From Sindora glabra (Eukaryota > Streptophyta > Magnoliopsida > Fabales > Fabaceae): a DNA stretch of 64,000 bases. Positions 36,176 to 47,959 of this stretch are shown here, piece by piece; the first letter of the stretch is position 1; each line of letters starts with the position of its first letter. The translations under genes were made by a program, and so were the position numbers. The notes under the pieces are model-generated. The model had not been told where the DNA came from. It was given only the letters and a program-made list of their open reading frames with translations, and ran no database searches. The stretch covers positions 18,132,713 to 18,196,712 of the forward strand of contig CM035234.1 of assembly GCA_020226215.1 (NCBI GenBank), in the 5' to 3' direction.

Positions 36176-37021
36176 TAAGGTCGCAAATTGATTTCTTTTT
36201 TGTAAGGAGCTTAGATAGAAGAGTTTGTAAGGATTACAAAGTGATTTCGGAGGAGAGTTTTACTATATAGCATAGAGTCTTGGTCCTTGATGTTCATTTT
36301 AGGACCTGCAACTAGAAAAAATGATAAGTTGTAAACCTAAGGACCAAGTGGTGGCAGCTCAAAGGTGTTAAACAAATGACTTTTAAGAGAATATTATTGG
36401 AAGAAAGTAATTAGGAAGTACAAGAAAGTGCCAACCATATTTGGGATACGATGATTAAGAGGGTTAGGATGGTTGCTAAAGTAGTCTTGAATAAATTAAA
36501 AGGTTTTGAACTGAAAGATAAAGAATTTTGATGGTGGAATGAAAGTGTGCAGGAAAAGGTCAAAACTAAAAGGGATTGTTTTAAGGCCTTACATGTGTGT
36601 GATAATGCTGAGAATTGGGAAATGTATTAGACAGCTAGGAATAAGGCCAAAAAGGTAGTAAGTAAGGCACAATCTAAAGCTTTTAAGGAGTTCTATTGAA
36701 ATTTAGGGACGAAGAATGGAGAATGAAAGATTTACAAGCTTGCCAAAAATAATAAAAGGAAAATAAGAGATTTGGATCAAGTCAGGTATATTAAGGATGA
36801 AGAAGGATAAGTTCTACTCATAGATGAAGAAATCAAAGAGAGGTAGGAGAAGTACTTTTATAAGCTTTTTAATGATGAGCAAGGATTGACTAGAGATATG
36901 AAAGGATTAAAAATTCAAGAGGACAAACAAAATTTAGCTTATTATCGTAAGATTCAAGTTAGAGAGGTAAACAAATCTCTTAAGAGGATTGATAATGGTA
37001 AAACCATTGGTCCTGATGGTA

Positions 37022-37305
37022 TTCCTATTAAAGTTTGAAAATGTTTAGGAGAGTAGGGTACCTTTTAGCTCACTAAATAATTTAATGAGATTCTAAGGTC
37101 TAAGAAAATGTCAAATGAGTGGAGAAGGAGCATTTTGGTGCTTATATATAAGAATAAAGGAGATATTCAGAAGTGTACAAATTATTAAAGTTTGAAAATA
37201 TTTAGGAGAGTAGGGTATCTTTTAGCTCACTAAGTTATTTAATGAGATTTTAAGGTCTAAGAAAATGTCGAATGAGTGGAGGACGAGCATTTTGGTGCCT
37301 ATATA
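37022..37305 (+). repeat. Tandem duplication inside the RTE LINE (1)
   Basis: A unit of about 160 bases beginning attaaagtttgaaaatgttt occurs at 37022 and again at 37185. Both hold tttaggagagtagggtacct and gagtggag..gagcattttg. Confidence 0.8.
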
Positions 37306-37862
37306 TAAGAACTGTGCAAACTATCAAAAGATAAAACTTATGAGTCACACTATTAAATTATGAGAAAAAAATGATTAGCACAGATTAAGAGACTAGATGA
37401 AGATTGTACAAAATCAATTTTGATTTATGCTAGGAAGATCTACAATAGAGGCTATTTATCTTTTATAGGGACTGATGGAAAGGTATTGAAGTCAAGAAAG
37501 AGACTTACATATGATTTTCATTGACACAGAAAAATCCTATGATCGAGTACCAAGAGAAATCTTATGGAAGGCTCTGGAAAAGAAACGAGTTCATGTGGCA
37601 TATATCTGAGCTATACAGGACATGTATGATGGAGTAACTGCAAGTGTGAGAACTTCTAAAGGTAAGACAAAGGACTTTACTATAAGGATAAGTCTACATT
37701 AGGGCTAAGCCTTGAGTCCTTACTTGTTCAATGTAGTTTTGAACGTTCTTACTAGGGACATACAAGAGATTATCCCTAAATGATTGTTGTTTTATGAATG
37801 ACATAGTTCTGATTAAGGAACTAAGAGAAGTGATTAACTATAAACTTAAGCTTTGGAGAAAG

Positions 37863-39523
37863 TATTGGTATGTGTCTTAGGAACTAATCATATAGATGAT
37901 TAAAATAATACATAGTGTATTATATTTTATTTTAGGCAATGCAATTATTATATTATTTTATTTTCATTTTATTAATTTTATGCAATTTATAACTTAATAT
38001 AATAATTGTCCCTGGAATAATTTTACTATTTCTAAAATGCCCCTAGTCAAGTATTATTACGAAAGGGATAGTAATAGTATATTGAGACTTGTATGTATAG
38101 TGACTAATGATTATGAATCATGGATATGTGATATTAAGTCAATACATGAGTACATTGTTAGTGAACAGATATACTGGACTGACCCAATATGAGAATACTG
38201 CATGGATAAGACTTGTGTCATTAGTAGTTCTCATGTGATCATAATTGCATATAGTCCTTTGACCTAAAGTCACTACGGTTCCCTACATGAGGGGGTTACT
38301 CACTTTAATGTCATCCTATATCACCTTTAATTAGGATGACGAGTAGGGTATTGATTAGGTGTGTCATGAATCATACAGAGGGAAGTGAGTGATGTAGATG
38401 AGATTTTGTTACTCTTATATAAAAGAGATATATCCTTGGACCTCTTGATTGAGTGAGACTTAGAAATGCATGGCCATGCTTAAATGAATTAATATGTGAT
38501 ATTGATAATTTGTTTTGAAGTCTACTCAGAAATATAAATTAAACTTTGACGAGAATGACACTCTCCATGTCTTTAGTTCGATTTGGATATTATTACAAAA
38601 AAGATTATAATGCAAAATGTTGATCATGTATTAGGTGGATGTCGAATCACAGATATTCTTACTACTTGAGTGGTAGTGATGTATTGCTAGATACCGCTCA
38701 TTGTCTTTAGCTCAATAATAAGTCATTATCAATGTAGTAAAAACCTACAAGGTCACACAAAAGGAGTAGGAATAAGACAACAATTAATTGGACTTTAATA
38801 AGATTAATATCCAATTAATTGAACTTATTTTTGTGCATATATATATTATTAAATAATAATATATTTTTCACGTAATAAATATAATTATTATGTGATATTA
38901 TTTGATATTAAAGTAATATCAAATAATTACGTTATCAGATATTAGATAAATATATTATGAGATAATATTATTTTAATATTTGATAGCTATATGCAATTAT
39001 TTGATATTAAAATATTTATATTATGAGATAATATTATTATCTAATATTAGATAATTAATAGATAAGTCTTATCTCTCCTCATTATCTCTAGGATAAGGAT
39101 AAGATGAGTTGTTAAGTATGATTAGAATTTTTGGAAGCATTATTCTAGTAGGACTAGGATTGTAGCTTGCCTAAGTTCTATAAAAGGGGACTTGAGGGCA
39201 GCACTTTAGACATGCTCATAAGCTTCCATAAAATCTTAAATCATTTAGATAACATCCAATCCTAAATCCTAGAGAGAAAAATGCATCCTAATAGATTCGT
39301 AGAGGGTGAGAGGTCATTGTTCACTTCGTGTGGATACCGTAGAGACACTGTATCTTCCGGCTAGCGTTTGATTCATTCGCTTTCTCAAGTTTTGATCAGT
39401 AGAAATATGAGTGTCCAATTAGTAAAATTCTAATCATTGATTTATGTCTTTTGCATGGATCCTAGGTAGAATTCGGATGAAATTTTAAATTTTCGCTGCA
39501 TATGATAATCCAAATCCCCAATA
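37863..39523. mobile_element. Solo LTR, 1,661 bp, nested in the RTE LINE
   Basis: The insert splits the LINE reading between the LKLWRK block and its continuation. It starts TATTGGTATGTG and ends ATCCCCAATA, short inverted ends that are one transition each from canonical TGTTGG and CCAACA. GAAAG flanks both sides (37858-37862 and 39524-39528), the 5-bp duplication of LTR elements. A TATA box (CTATAAAAGGGG, about 39178-39189) sits where an LTR promoter would. No internal coding region is present, so it is a solo LTR left by recombination between the two LTRs. Confidence 0.75.
39177..39190 (+). promoter_or_regulatory. TATA box of the solo LTR
   Basis: TTCTATAAAAGGGG stands about 340 bases before the LTR 3' end, in a good context for an LTR transcription start about 30 bases downstream. 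Activity is unknown. Confidence 0.5.
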
Positions 39524-39528
39524 GAAAG

Positions 39529-40000
39529 ATATTAGAATTAAATAGTTTTTGCTTAAGTAGGAGCAAGACGGAGTACATGCATTGTAATTTTAATAAGAAG
39601 CAAGATAGAAATGATTTGGAGGTAAGAATTGGAGAGCATATCGAACCACAAGTGTTTAAATTCACATACCTAGGATCTATATTACAAACTTGAGGATAAG
39701 ATTAACTATAAATTCAAGTACCTGGGACGTACAAGAGACTATCCTTAAATGAATGCTTTTTTCGAATAATATAGTTTTGATTGAGAAATCAAGGGAAGAG
39801 ATTAACTATAAACTTGAGCTTTGGAGATAGGCATTAGAATCAAAGGCTTTTCACTTGAGTAAAAGTAAGACAGAGTACATGCATTGTAAATTTAATAAGA
39901 AATGAGATAGAAATAATTTGGAGGTAAGAATTAGAGAGTATGTCATACCACAAGTGTCTAAATTCAAGTACCTGGGATTTATATTACAAAGAGATAGGAA
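39529..40000 (+). repeat. Tandem duplication inside the RTE LINE (2)
   Basis: The block from the palm end to the LGSI box occurs twice. The first copy is split by the solo LTR (37740-37862 plus 39529-39692); the second runs on at about 39728-40000. Both carry aactataaacttgagctttg-like sequence, gacagagtacatgcattgta and caagtacctgggattt-like sequence. Confidence 0.75.
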
Positions 40001-40557
40001 AATTGATGGAGATATCATACACATGATACAAGTTGGATGGTTAAAATGGAGAAAGGCATCAAGTGTTATTTGTGACTACAAAGTACCTACTAAACTTAAA
40101 GGGAAGTTTTATTGGACCACTTTACGACTTGCTATGCTTTATGATAGTGAATGTTAGGTTCTAAAAGGACAATAAGAGTAATGGGGGTAGCAGAAATGAC
40201 AATGTTAAGATGGATGTGTAGTAATGCAAGAAAGAACAAGATATGAAATGAATGCATATGCGGGAATATTAGCATGACATTTATTGAGGAGAAGATGTCA
40301 AAAAATTAGTTAAGGTGGTTTGGTCATGTGCAAAAAAAGCCACTGGAGGCACCAATGAGAAGAGTTGAATACATAGTTTTTAGCCTTATAAAAAAGTGTA
40401 GAGGGGGGCAAAAAGGATATTGAGGGAAACTATAAAAAGAGATCTCTTGGTGAATAATATTTCTGAAAATCTGCTCTCGAATAAAGTCTAATAACATAGT
40501 GTGATCCATGTAATCAACCTCACTTGGTGGAATAAAACTTTGTTATTGTTGTTATTA

Positions 40558-40580
40558 TTGTAATCATCTTGTCATTACCT
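40558..40580. repeat. Right target-site duplication of the RTE LINE
   Basis: Second copy of the 23-bp repeat at 36153-36175, with two transitions. Confidence 0.85.
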
Positions 40581-40599
40581 AGGGATCCTTTAGGTCAAA

Positions 40600-41915
40600 T
40601 TGTCATCCTTATCTATTATTATTAAGCCATTTGGTGATGGATTAGTGATAAAGAAATTGAGTAGCACACGAGAGATTTTAAATTCAAAATTTTAGATGTT
40701 AATGTTTTGAATCTATTATTTTTACTTCTTTCCCTCATCTACCCATAGAAACTAAATTTAGTACACTAATAATAATCTAATTAAAAATATTAAATTTATT
40801 AATACATGTAAATTTAAAAATTTAAAATATTATATAAACATATTAATTATTTAGTTTACCTAACTACATTATTTCAATAACAATTTCTAATTTCATTGAT
40901 GATAAGAAGTCTACTCTTTTTTGAAGTTTCCGAGGTAAAAGTCCAATTTTGTTGGATCTATAGGATGATATCTATGATCTTGACACGTAAACTTTATTTA
41001 TTTTTTTAATCTCTTACTTTGGGTGGATACTGGTGGGAGAGAAAAGGGTTCCTTCTGCCTTCTTTAAATTTCAGTTTCACCTTTTTCTATTTCTTTATGC
41101 AGATTTCCACGTTTGGGATGTTGAATTCAGCTAAAAGTCATCTTTTAGTTACTTCCCTATACTTCTTTTTACACATTTTCATGTTGCGATGTCTATCTCA
41201 CACAATTAGCAAATGTAATTCCTTGCCTCTAATCATTATCAACATAATTTTTTTCATTTATTTTGCTTTATGGCTTTAAGTTCTTTCTCTATTTATTAAG
41301 CATTTTTATATGGTTTCAATTTATCATTTGTGGCTGTTTGAGTATTAAGAATGGTCATATATTTTTGGGGTGTTCATATTTTAAAGCATGTTGATAAAAT
41401 GTTTGATGAAATGTATAAATAAACTTAACGAAATGATGGTTAATAATGGAGATACAAACCCAGCAAACCAATCTTCGTGGTAGAAAACCTGACTATAGAG
41501 CTTATTCTTTAGATAAAAATATGAAAATTTGCATTTCCACAGAAAGGTTTATTATTTAAAAAGTAGATTGTGTTCCTACAAATATTACATTATTTATTAA
41601 TTTTTATTATAAGATTAAGGATTACTTATGCCAACCATACAAATTTTCTAATTCCATGAGCAAGATCTTAGTCTCTAGTAAATTTTCAATTCTAAATTTG
41701 ATTTTAGTGAATATTTAGTTTCCCCCAATATTCCTGATAATGTACATAAGAGTTAAATTTTATTTTATTTTTTATGAATAAACAAATTATTGAATTAAAA
41801 AATACATTGAGTTTATATTAACTATTTATTCCTTGATCGTACCTTTTTTTTTTCTCTTAAACCAAACTCACAGCTCATAGATTTGTCATGCCATTTCCAT
41901 TGTGTGAGGTTATAA
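40600..41915. repeat. Segmental duplication, copy 1
   Basis: Diverged but co-linear with 52446-53800 over its whole length. Shared blocks include aaactaaatttagtacacta, gggagagaaaagggttcctt and aataaacaaattattgaatt. No gene is supported; the plus-strand 86-codon frame at 41019-41279 is not conserved in the other copy. The last 200 bases (from 41714) are an R-repeat copy. Confidence 0.75.
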
Positions 41916-43760
41916 GGTACAAATTTCATTTTTTTGCACAACAGCTCAAGGTTTTTTGTTTTTCCCCATTCTTTTCAGCTGAAATTGTCGGGCAGTCTTT
42001 GAATTTTTTTTTTGTGTTGTTGCACTTTTTACTTTCCTTTTTTAAAACATTTTTGCTTTGGCTTTCTAGGATAAACGTTGTCCTATATTCTAGGATGATA
42101 AGTTGTGCAAATTGAATTTCTCTAATGATTTATTCTTTTTCCCCCTTAATTTAGTTCCCCTTTATAAGAATATCCGGAAAAACATCTGCATTTACCAGTA
42201 CTTAATATTTATCCAGCTTGCAATTACAAGTGAGATTCTTGACATCTTAGCTTCAGAATTTATTGATGTATTGAGAGAACTGGGATGCCCTCCTATAATT
42301 CTAGGAGACAAATATGATCTAAAGCTGGTTCAGACTAGCTTCCTTGAAAATTTAATTTCCTTTTTGGATTTCATTTCATATATTTCATTTGTTTTCTTAT
42401 CATGTATGGTCCGGATAGATAAGATTAATTTAGAATTATTAGTGCTTTCTTACATATTGTTCTTGTGTGGAACCGACGTTTAATTGTGCTATTGGGGAAA
42501 AATCTGGTACAACATTAGAGTTACATAAATTGGTCTGCTTATATGCTTGTAACCTTCATAGGAATGACAACCAAGAGGTAGTCAATCTATGAAGCATCTA
42601 AATTTGTTGTAATCTTATTTTATGCTTGGATTTTGAAATTAAATCCAATAATTCAATTACTAAGGAATTTAAGTTTTATAAGCTACAATGTTTTCTTTAG
42701 CAGTAATTAAATAAAACTTATGAATTACTTAAGTATTCTAAGTGAATAAATTAAGCTATCAAATTGGGTATTTTAAATTCAACTAAAATAGATGTCATTC
42801 TATAGATTCTACATTTATTCCTAAAACACCATATTAACTATTATTCCTTATCCATGAAAAATAAGTAAAGTCATCCTTTCTTGAGGGTGAAACTTCAAAA
42901 TCCCTAATATTTCCTAAATGCTTTATCCAAAAAAAAAATAAAATTAGGATACTGAAACATACACAATGATTCTACTTGAAAAATGAGCATGTGTGATGTG
43001 TCATTGATACATTGTAGAGAACATTCAATCTGCAAGCTTTTGGACAATAAACATTTTCATTTTTCTTTTTAGGTTATATAGTTCTTACCGGAATGCTAGA
43101 ATTGCTTATATTTTATTTCTTGCACAAAGAATATGCCATAGTGTCACTCTCTTTTGAAAATGTTGCTACTGACCTGAAATTTTAACAATATGGAGCAATA
43201 CTTGTTGATGTAAATGCTGGTGGGTCTCGTCATATCCTTAACCCCAGTTCTCTTCAAAAGATCATGGTACTTGATTTTCTGCAATTATTGGCTTATACTC
43301 TATTAACGTGTAGGAAGCACTCTTTCGTTCAATTGCTTTCAGAAATATTCCATTAGATTCCTTTCCCTTGATTGTTTTATTTGTATTTCTTATTGTTCAT
43401 GAGGGTGGTTTCTATATGTCAGCAGAGAGAAGTATTCCCACTTAAAAACCTCTCAACATTGAAGAACATTGTATAAGTTTATTTTATAAAAATAAACTAA
43501 AAGAAATTTATAACAATTTCTACTTTCATTTAAAAATACAGGTATTCATGCTCCACTTGAATAATGCAAATTTCACCATGAAGTAGTGACAATTGTACAG
43601 AATGTTTAATTATTTTGTGTATATATAAACTTTTTTTTAATTGAAGTTTTAATATTTTAGTTCAAGTATTTTAGATACTTGATGCTATTGAACGTAAAGT
43701 GATTTTTAATTATAATTTTAGCTTTTTAAGACCGGGTATACTATAAAACTTTAAAATCGG
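41916..43760 (+). pseudogene. Unidentified host-gene-like fragment
   Basis: Two protein-like islands lie in otherwise AT-rich, intron-like DNA. The first follows a good acceptor (TTTATCCAG near 42219) and reads ITSEILDILASEFIDVLREL and GCPPIILGDKYDLKL to about 42330, with a GTTCAG there. The second, about 43148-43272, reads VSLSFENVATDL, a stop, then QYGAILVDVNAGGSRHILNP. Codon use is balanced. I do not recognise the family. The region is missing from the other copy of the segmental duplication, which keeps only its flanking repeat. It may be a captured or partly duplicated gene. Confidence 0.35.
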
Positions 43761-44203
43761 GAAATAAAAGACTAAGTAAATGATTTGTTATGGAATTATC
43801 CCTCACTGAAAAGCTAGAGAGGGATTGGCTATGAATGTATCCTTCACAAAATAAGAAAAATAAATGGCAGATTAGAACATTTAAGTTGATACAATCAATT
43901 AACGAGTGATTTTATTAGACACATATCGCTCATTAATTTTTGTTAGGAAACCGTCATTAAGTTCTCACAAAAAATTGGTTAAACCCATTTTTTTAATTTT
44001 GAATTACTGATAAAAATACTAAATTAGTAAAGACGAAATCTCTCATAAGAATTAGTGAGAGAATCTTTTTAGCCTTGCAAATAATTAAAAAGGAGGTTTG
44101 TAGGGAATAACGAGAGATAGTCTATTACTAATTTATTTTTAATGAGTAATTTTTGCTATTTTGTGACAGAAATGTTCATTACTAATGTGGTATTTTTTTG
44201 TGG

Positions 44204-44885
44204 TACATTTAATTTCCTCCAATATTTCTGATTATATACATAACTGTTTTAATTATTATTTTTTGTGAATAAACAAATTATTGATTTTGGAATAAGTACA
44301 CTGAGTTTAGTCTAGACTCTTTATATATATATATTCATAGCTCACATTTTTCTTATTCTATATCAAACCCTACCTCATAGTTTTATCATGTTATACATAT
44401 CGTTTCGAGGTTATTAGGCACATAACTTCTTTAAAATGCAATGTATACAGGGATTAATTCTTATGAGTTCAAATAAACGAATTATTAAATAAAAGGTTAT
44501 CACATTAAATTATAAAAATATTTTAACATATATTAACTTGCATGAATGATTTTAAAGTTACTTTTAAATGGGTGGAGTATACCACTAATTAATAATGATT
44601 ATATTAACAGTCATGTATACTTGTGTAACCTTAATAGATGAAGACTAATCTAAATAAGTATATGATAAATCCTAAACCAGCATTTGTTATAATTTTGTTT
44701 AAGATATCGATACTTATGCTTCACAATTGTAAATTTTATGGTAGTGTTGTACATTGAATATTCCCTTACAAATTCACCAAGTCCCAAATTTAATTTACTT
44801 GTATTTAATTTCTTAAGTAGTCTTTGAATAGTAAATTCAGGTAATAATTACTTTTTGTGGCACACCAAATCATTAATACAATTTG
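44204..44885. repeat. R-repeat copy, long form
   Basis: Co-linear with 53594-54130. It begins catttaatttcctccaatat and ends caaatcattaatacaattt, and overlaps in its first part with 41714-41915. It thus forms direct repeats with 41714 on both sides of the gene-like fragment. Confidence 0.7.
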
Positions 44886-45092
44886 AATCGGACGGCATAG
44901 GATGGGAGCAAATTAACAATCTTTTGTCTCATAATCTACTATTCAGGACTAAATATTAACTTGTTCGATCGAGACATAACTCGCCTCATCCTCATCCCCA
45001 TAGGATAATAAAGTTTCACAGAACATGTTAGGAAAATTAAAAAAAAATATTGAAATTAAATTTTATAATATATACATAATCACTAATATCAA

Positions 45093-45097
45093 GCACA
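45093..45097. repeat. Left target duplication of copia C
   Basis: GCACA, repeated exactly at 51972-51976. Confidence 0.9.
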
Positions 45098-45497
45098 TGT
45101 AAAATAAATTTTGTGGACAAATACATTTTAATATATATTTGAATTAAACAATAATTCAATGTCATTAATATAATAATAATACCTAGACTTTGCGTTATAA
45201 TATAACTCTAAAGTGTGTGCATATACCCTAATTCTAGATTAATTGTGATGGGTCAATTAATCCTAATTAGGGCATATGCACATTGCAGTTTGTTATTCAC
45301 AATTCTCTATGAGACTCACCTGAGGACGTGGGGGCAGTGATCCAGCTAAATTCTCAATCTGATCTCATGGATGCAGCAGGAGGGTTAGGTAATTCTAAAA
45401 TTTATTATTTTAATTTGTATAATTCTTGTACTCCTTTTTATGGATTTATGATTGTATAAATGTTGAAATAATTTTTGGATCACAAAATATTCTTACA
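45098..45497 (+). repeat. 5' LTR of copia C, promoter part deleted
   Basis: It lacks about 52 bases present in the 3' LTR (around 51688-51755), including the CCTTATAAGG TATA-like box. Transcription from this LTR is therefore doubtful. Confidence 0.85.
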
Positions 45498-45499
45498 AT

Positions 45500-45512
45500 T
45501 GGTATCTGAGCC
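45500..45512 (+). promoter_or_regulatory. Primer-binding site of copia C
   Basis: TGGTATCTGAGCC, one base from the TGGTATCAGAGC complement of initiator-Met tRNA, two bases after the LTR. Confidence 0.85.
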
Positions 45513-46084
45513 AAGAATCCATATTAATAAGTCAAATTGTACAAATTGTATTATGATATTATAATTTTACCTAATAAGAATTTTTGTATGTTCTAGCCAT
45601 AATAAATTAGAAAATAATTATGGAAAATTTATTTTAAATTTATTGTTTCTTATCTATTTTTATCAGTATATTGTTGATTTAAATTGAGATTAAGTTTTGA
45701 CAATAATTCAGAGATATATAGAACCTGATATGATTTTGGAAAATTGTTGAATGATTTGTTTGAATTCTAGAAAACTACAATCACAGAAGTATTAGGAACA
45801 CTTTGATGAATAAAAACCCTAAATTAATTTGTGATAATAAGCATTAAATAGATGCTAATGTTGAATGAAGATGAAAAATCATAATGATGTATAACCGAAA
45901 TTAAATGCATGATAAATGGGTATTTTTATGGAATTAATGGATGCATAATATTATAAATCAAATTAGAATTAAAACCCATTTAATTTTGGCATTAAAAACC
46001 TAAAAAAAATGGGTGGGGTTAAATTGAAAAATTCTCTAGACCCAAAAACATTTTTTAAAACCTTGAAAAACAGAGTTTTAGGCG

Positions 46085-46316
46085 AGGAAGATGAAGAAAT
46101 AATAGTGCTGGGCGAAGCCCAGTCGCACCGTAGTGTGTGCATTGCACACGCTGTTTCTGTCAGTCTAGCACATGCACTGCATGAGCCGATACTGGGCATC
46201 TGGCGCGTGTAATGCACGCGCTTGACTGTGTGTCGGGCACGTTCATCTGTCCTAATTTTAGGCAACACCAAGTCGCATGGGAGGCACGTGTAGTGCACTT
46301 GTAGCCTTCTAGAGGG
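46085..46316 (+). repeat. GC-rich hairpin cluster in the leader of copia C
   Basis: An island of much higher GC in the non-coding leader. It holds at least three near-perfect inverted repeats in a row: GTGTGC-att-GCACAC (46133), CATGCA-c-TGCATG (46170) and GCGCGTG-taatg-CACGCGC (46202), plus a weaker GTGTAGTGCAC (46287). The open frames on both strands here are by-products of the composition. A role in RNA packaging or dimerisation is only a guess. Confidence 0.7.
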
Positions 46317-47103
46317 CATTTTTGGAAAATAAAAATATTTTTGGGCTTTACTCTCTGAGCTTATTTTTTTGGTAATTTTTTTTATAATTTTATGGAAATA
46401 AAATATTTTTCATTAGTTTTCATTTTATTTTTTAAGTATTAAATTAATTGAATTTTGGCTTGAAATTTTTATTGTATAATCTTTGTATAATTTATCTACT
46501 GTGTAAAATTTTTTTTGGATGATTTATATACTATATGCATATTTTTCTTAATTTTATCATTAATATGCAATTAATTTTTAATTTATACAAAGATTATAAT
46601 TGCTCATGTTATGCCTTTAAATTTTATGTAATCAAACTTACCTATCATGGGTTAGTTGCATAAAATTCTTGTAATATTTTATTTAATGTATATATTGGGT
46701 TAATTAAATTACTATTATGGTAATAAAATTTTGGAATAATAAAAATTAGGAAAGTACTATACTAATGGAAATTATACCCTATCGGTATAATTCTATTAAT
46801 GTAGTTTGTAGGTGATAATATGAGTGGTAGAATTATATGTTAATTTTCTAAAATTTTTAAATACCCTATCGGTGTTAGGTTTTAGGAATTTGGCATGTAG
46901 TTCTTATATTATGTTATAATACTTATTATAATACTTATACCCCATCAGTACTAAGTATTATAGCATTATACTGTAAATAGTTGCATAATTATAAGGAAAA
47001 TTTAAAGCATAACTATGGTACAAATCATATTATATTGTTAATTTATGAATAATTTCATAAATTTTAGTAATTTTCCTCAGCTTTTGTTCCTATGTAACTG
47101 ACC

Positions 47104-47930
47104 TTTATAAAAACTTTAAATGGGACCAATCATGAGGACTGGGTGGAATCCTTGAAACTGTATTTGGTGGTCTCCAATCTTGATCTAGCTTTGCATGAAG
47201 AGGAATCGAAGATTAATGAGGAGTCAACTCCTGCTCAAAGAGCCCAATATGAAAAGTAGATTTATTTTAATAGAGTCTATCTGATGGTAATAAAGTACAC
47301 TATGGATAAGACTATTAGGAAAAGTATTCTTGATAGTCAGAAGGTGAAAGCATTCCTGGATTCAGTGGCTGAAAAATATGTTAAGTTTGATAAAGTTGAA
47401 AAAGGACATTATTTATCTTTATTGGAGAAGACTGTGTATGATGGAGTGAGTGGTGTTTGGGAGCATATAATGCAACTGGTGCATTATTACAGCCGATTGA
47501 AGAGGATGAATGTCAATTTGGGAGATAGTTACTTAATTTAGCAAGCTCTGGAGTCGCTTCCTCCTTAATTTAATGTGCTGAAAACATCTTACAATACTTA
47601 GAAAGGAGAATGGAGCATTAATGAGATGATTTCTATAGTGACTCAAGCAGAAGAGGATATGAAGAAGACAAAGATGCAAGTGGTGAATTTTGTCTCTCAT
47701 GGTTTGAATTCTGGACAAACTAATAGGCTCTTCCAGAAGGACAATAAGGAGAAATCTAATCATGAAAGGAAGAAGAATGATATAAGGGAGCAACAACATA
47801 AGCCTAAGAAAGCCATGTTTAAAGGAAATTGTAAATTCTATAAGAAGTATGGGTAAAAAATGGTAGATTACTTCAAATTTAACAAATGGCTTGAAAAGAA
47901 GAAGAAAGGTAACCTTTTAGCTTTAGTTTG
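47104..47930 (+). pseudogene. Copia C Gag remnant
   Basis: The Gag reading begins with a FNGTNHEDWVES-type start near 47125 and continues with YTMDKTIRKSILDSQKVKAF (47296 on), AEKYVKFDKVEKGHYLSLL and a tail rich in Lys. Stops occur near 47258, 47538 and 47855. The zinc knuckle at 47828-47890 reads CKFYKKYG, a stop, then KMVDYFKFNKWLEKK: the second Cys, the His and the third Cys are all lost. In the family Gag forms the virus-like particle. Confidence 0.75.
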
Positions 47931-47959
47931 TTTTGAATCTAATAGTATTGAAGTTCCTT

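Larger units (their letters stand above)
36176..40557 (+). mobile_element. RTE-type LINE, 5'-truncated, with nested solo LTR
   Basis: A non-LTR element bounded by a 23-bp target duplication (36153-36175 / 40558-40580). Reading starts in the C-terminus of the endonuclease (QIDFFFVRSLDRRVCKDYKV, from about 36185), passes the RT fingers (IDNGKTIGPDGIPIKV, about 36985-37035) and palm (37470-37800), then NSFCLSRSKTEYMHCNF (39535 on), GWLKWRKASSVICDYKV with PTKLKGKFYWTTLRLAMLYD (40038-40145), and a decayed GHV box near 40320. It ends with a TTGTTATTGTTGTTATTATT-like simple tail, as RTE elements do. Many stops and two internal tandem duplications are present. Without the solo LTR the LINE is about 2.7 kb. 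Confidence 0.85.

Noticed and set aside
45969..46319. 116-codon minus-strand frame and 67-codon plus-strand frame with many Cys/Arg codons
   Set aside because: They come from the GC-rich hairpin island in the copia C leader; no domain or homologue is apparent.
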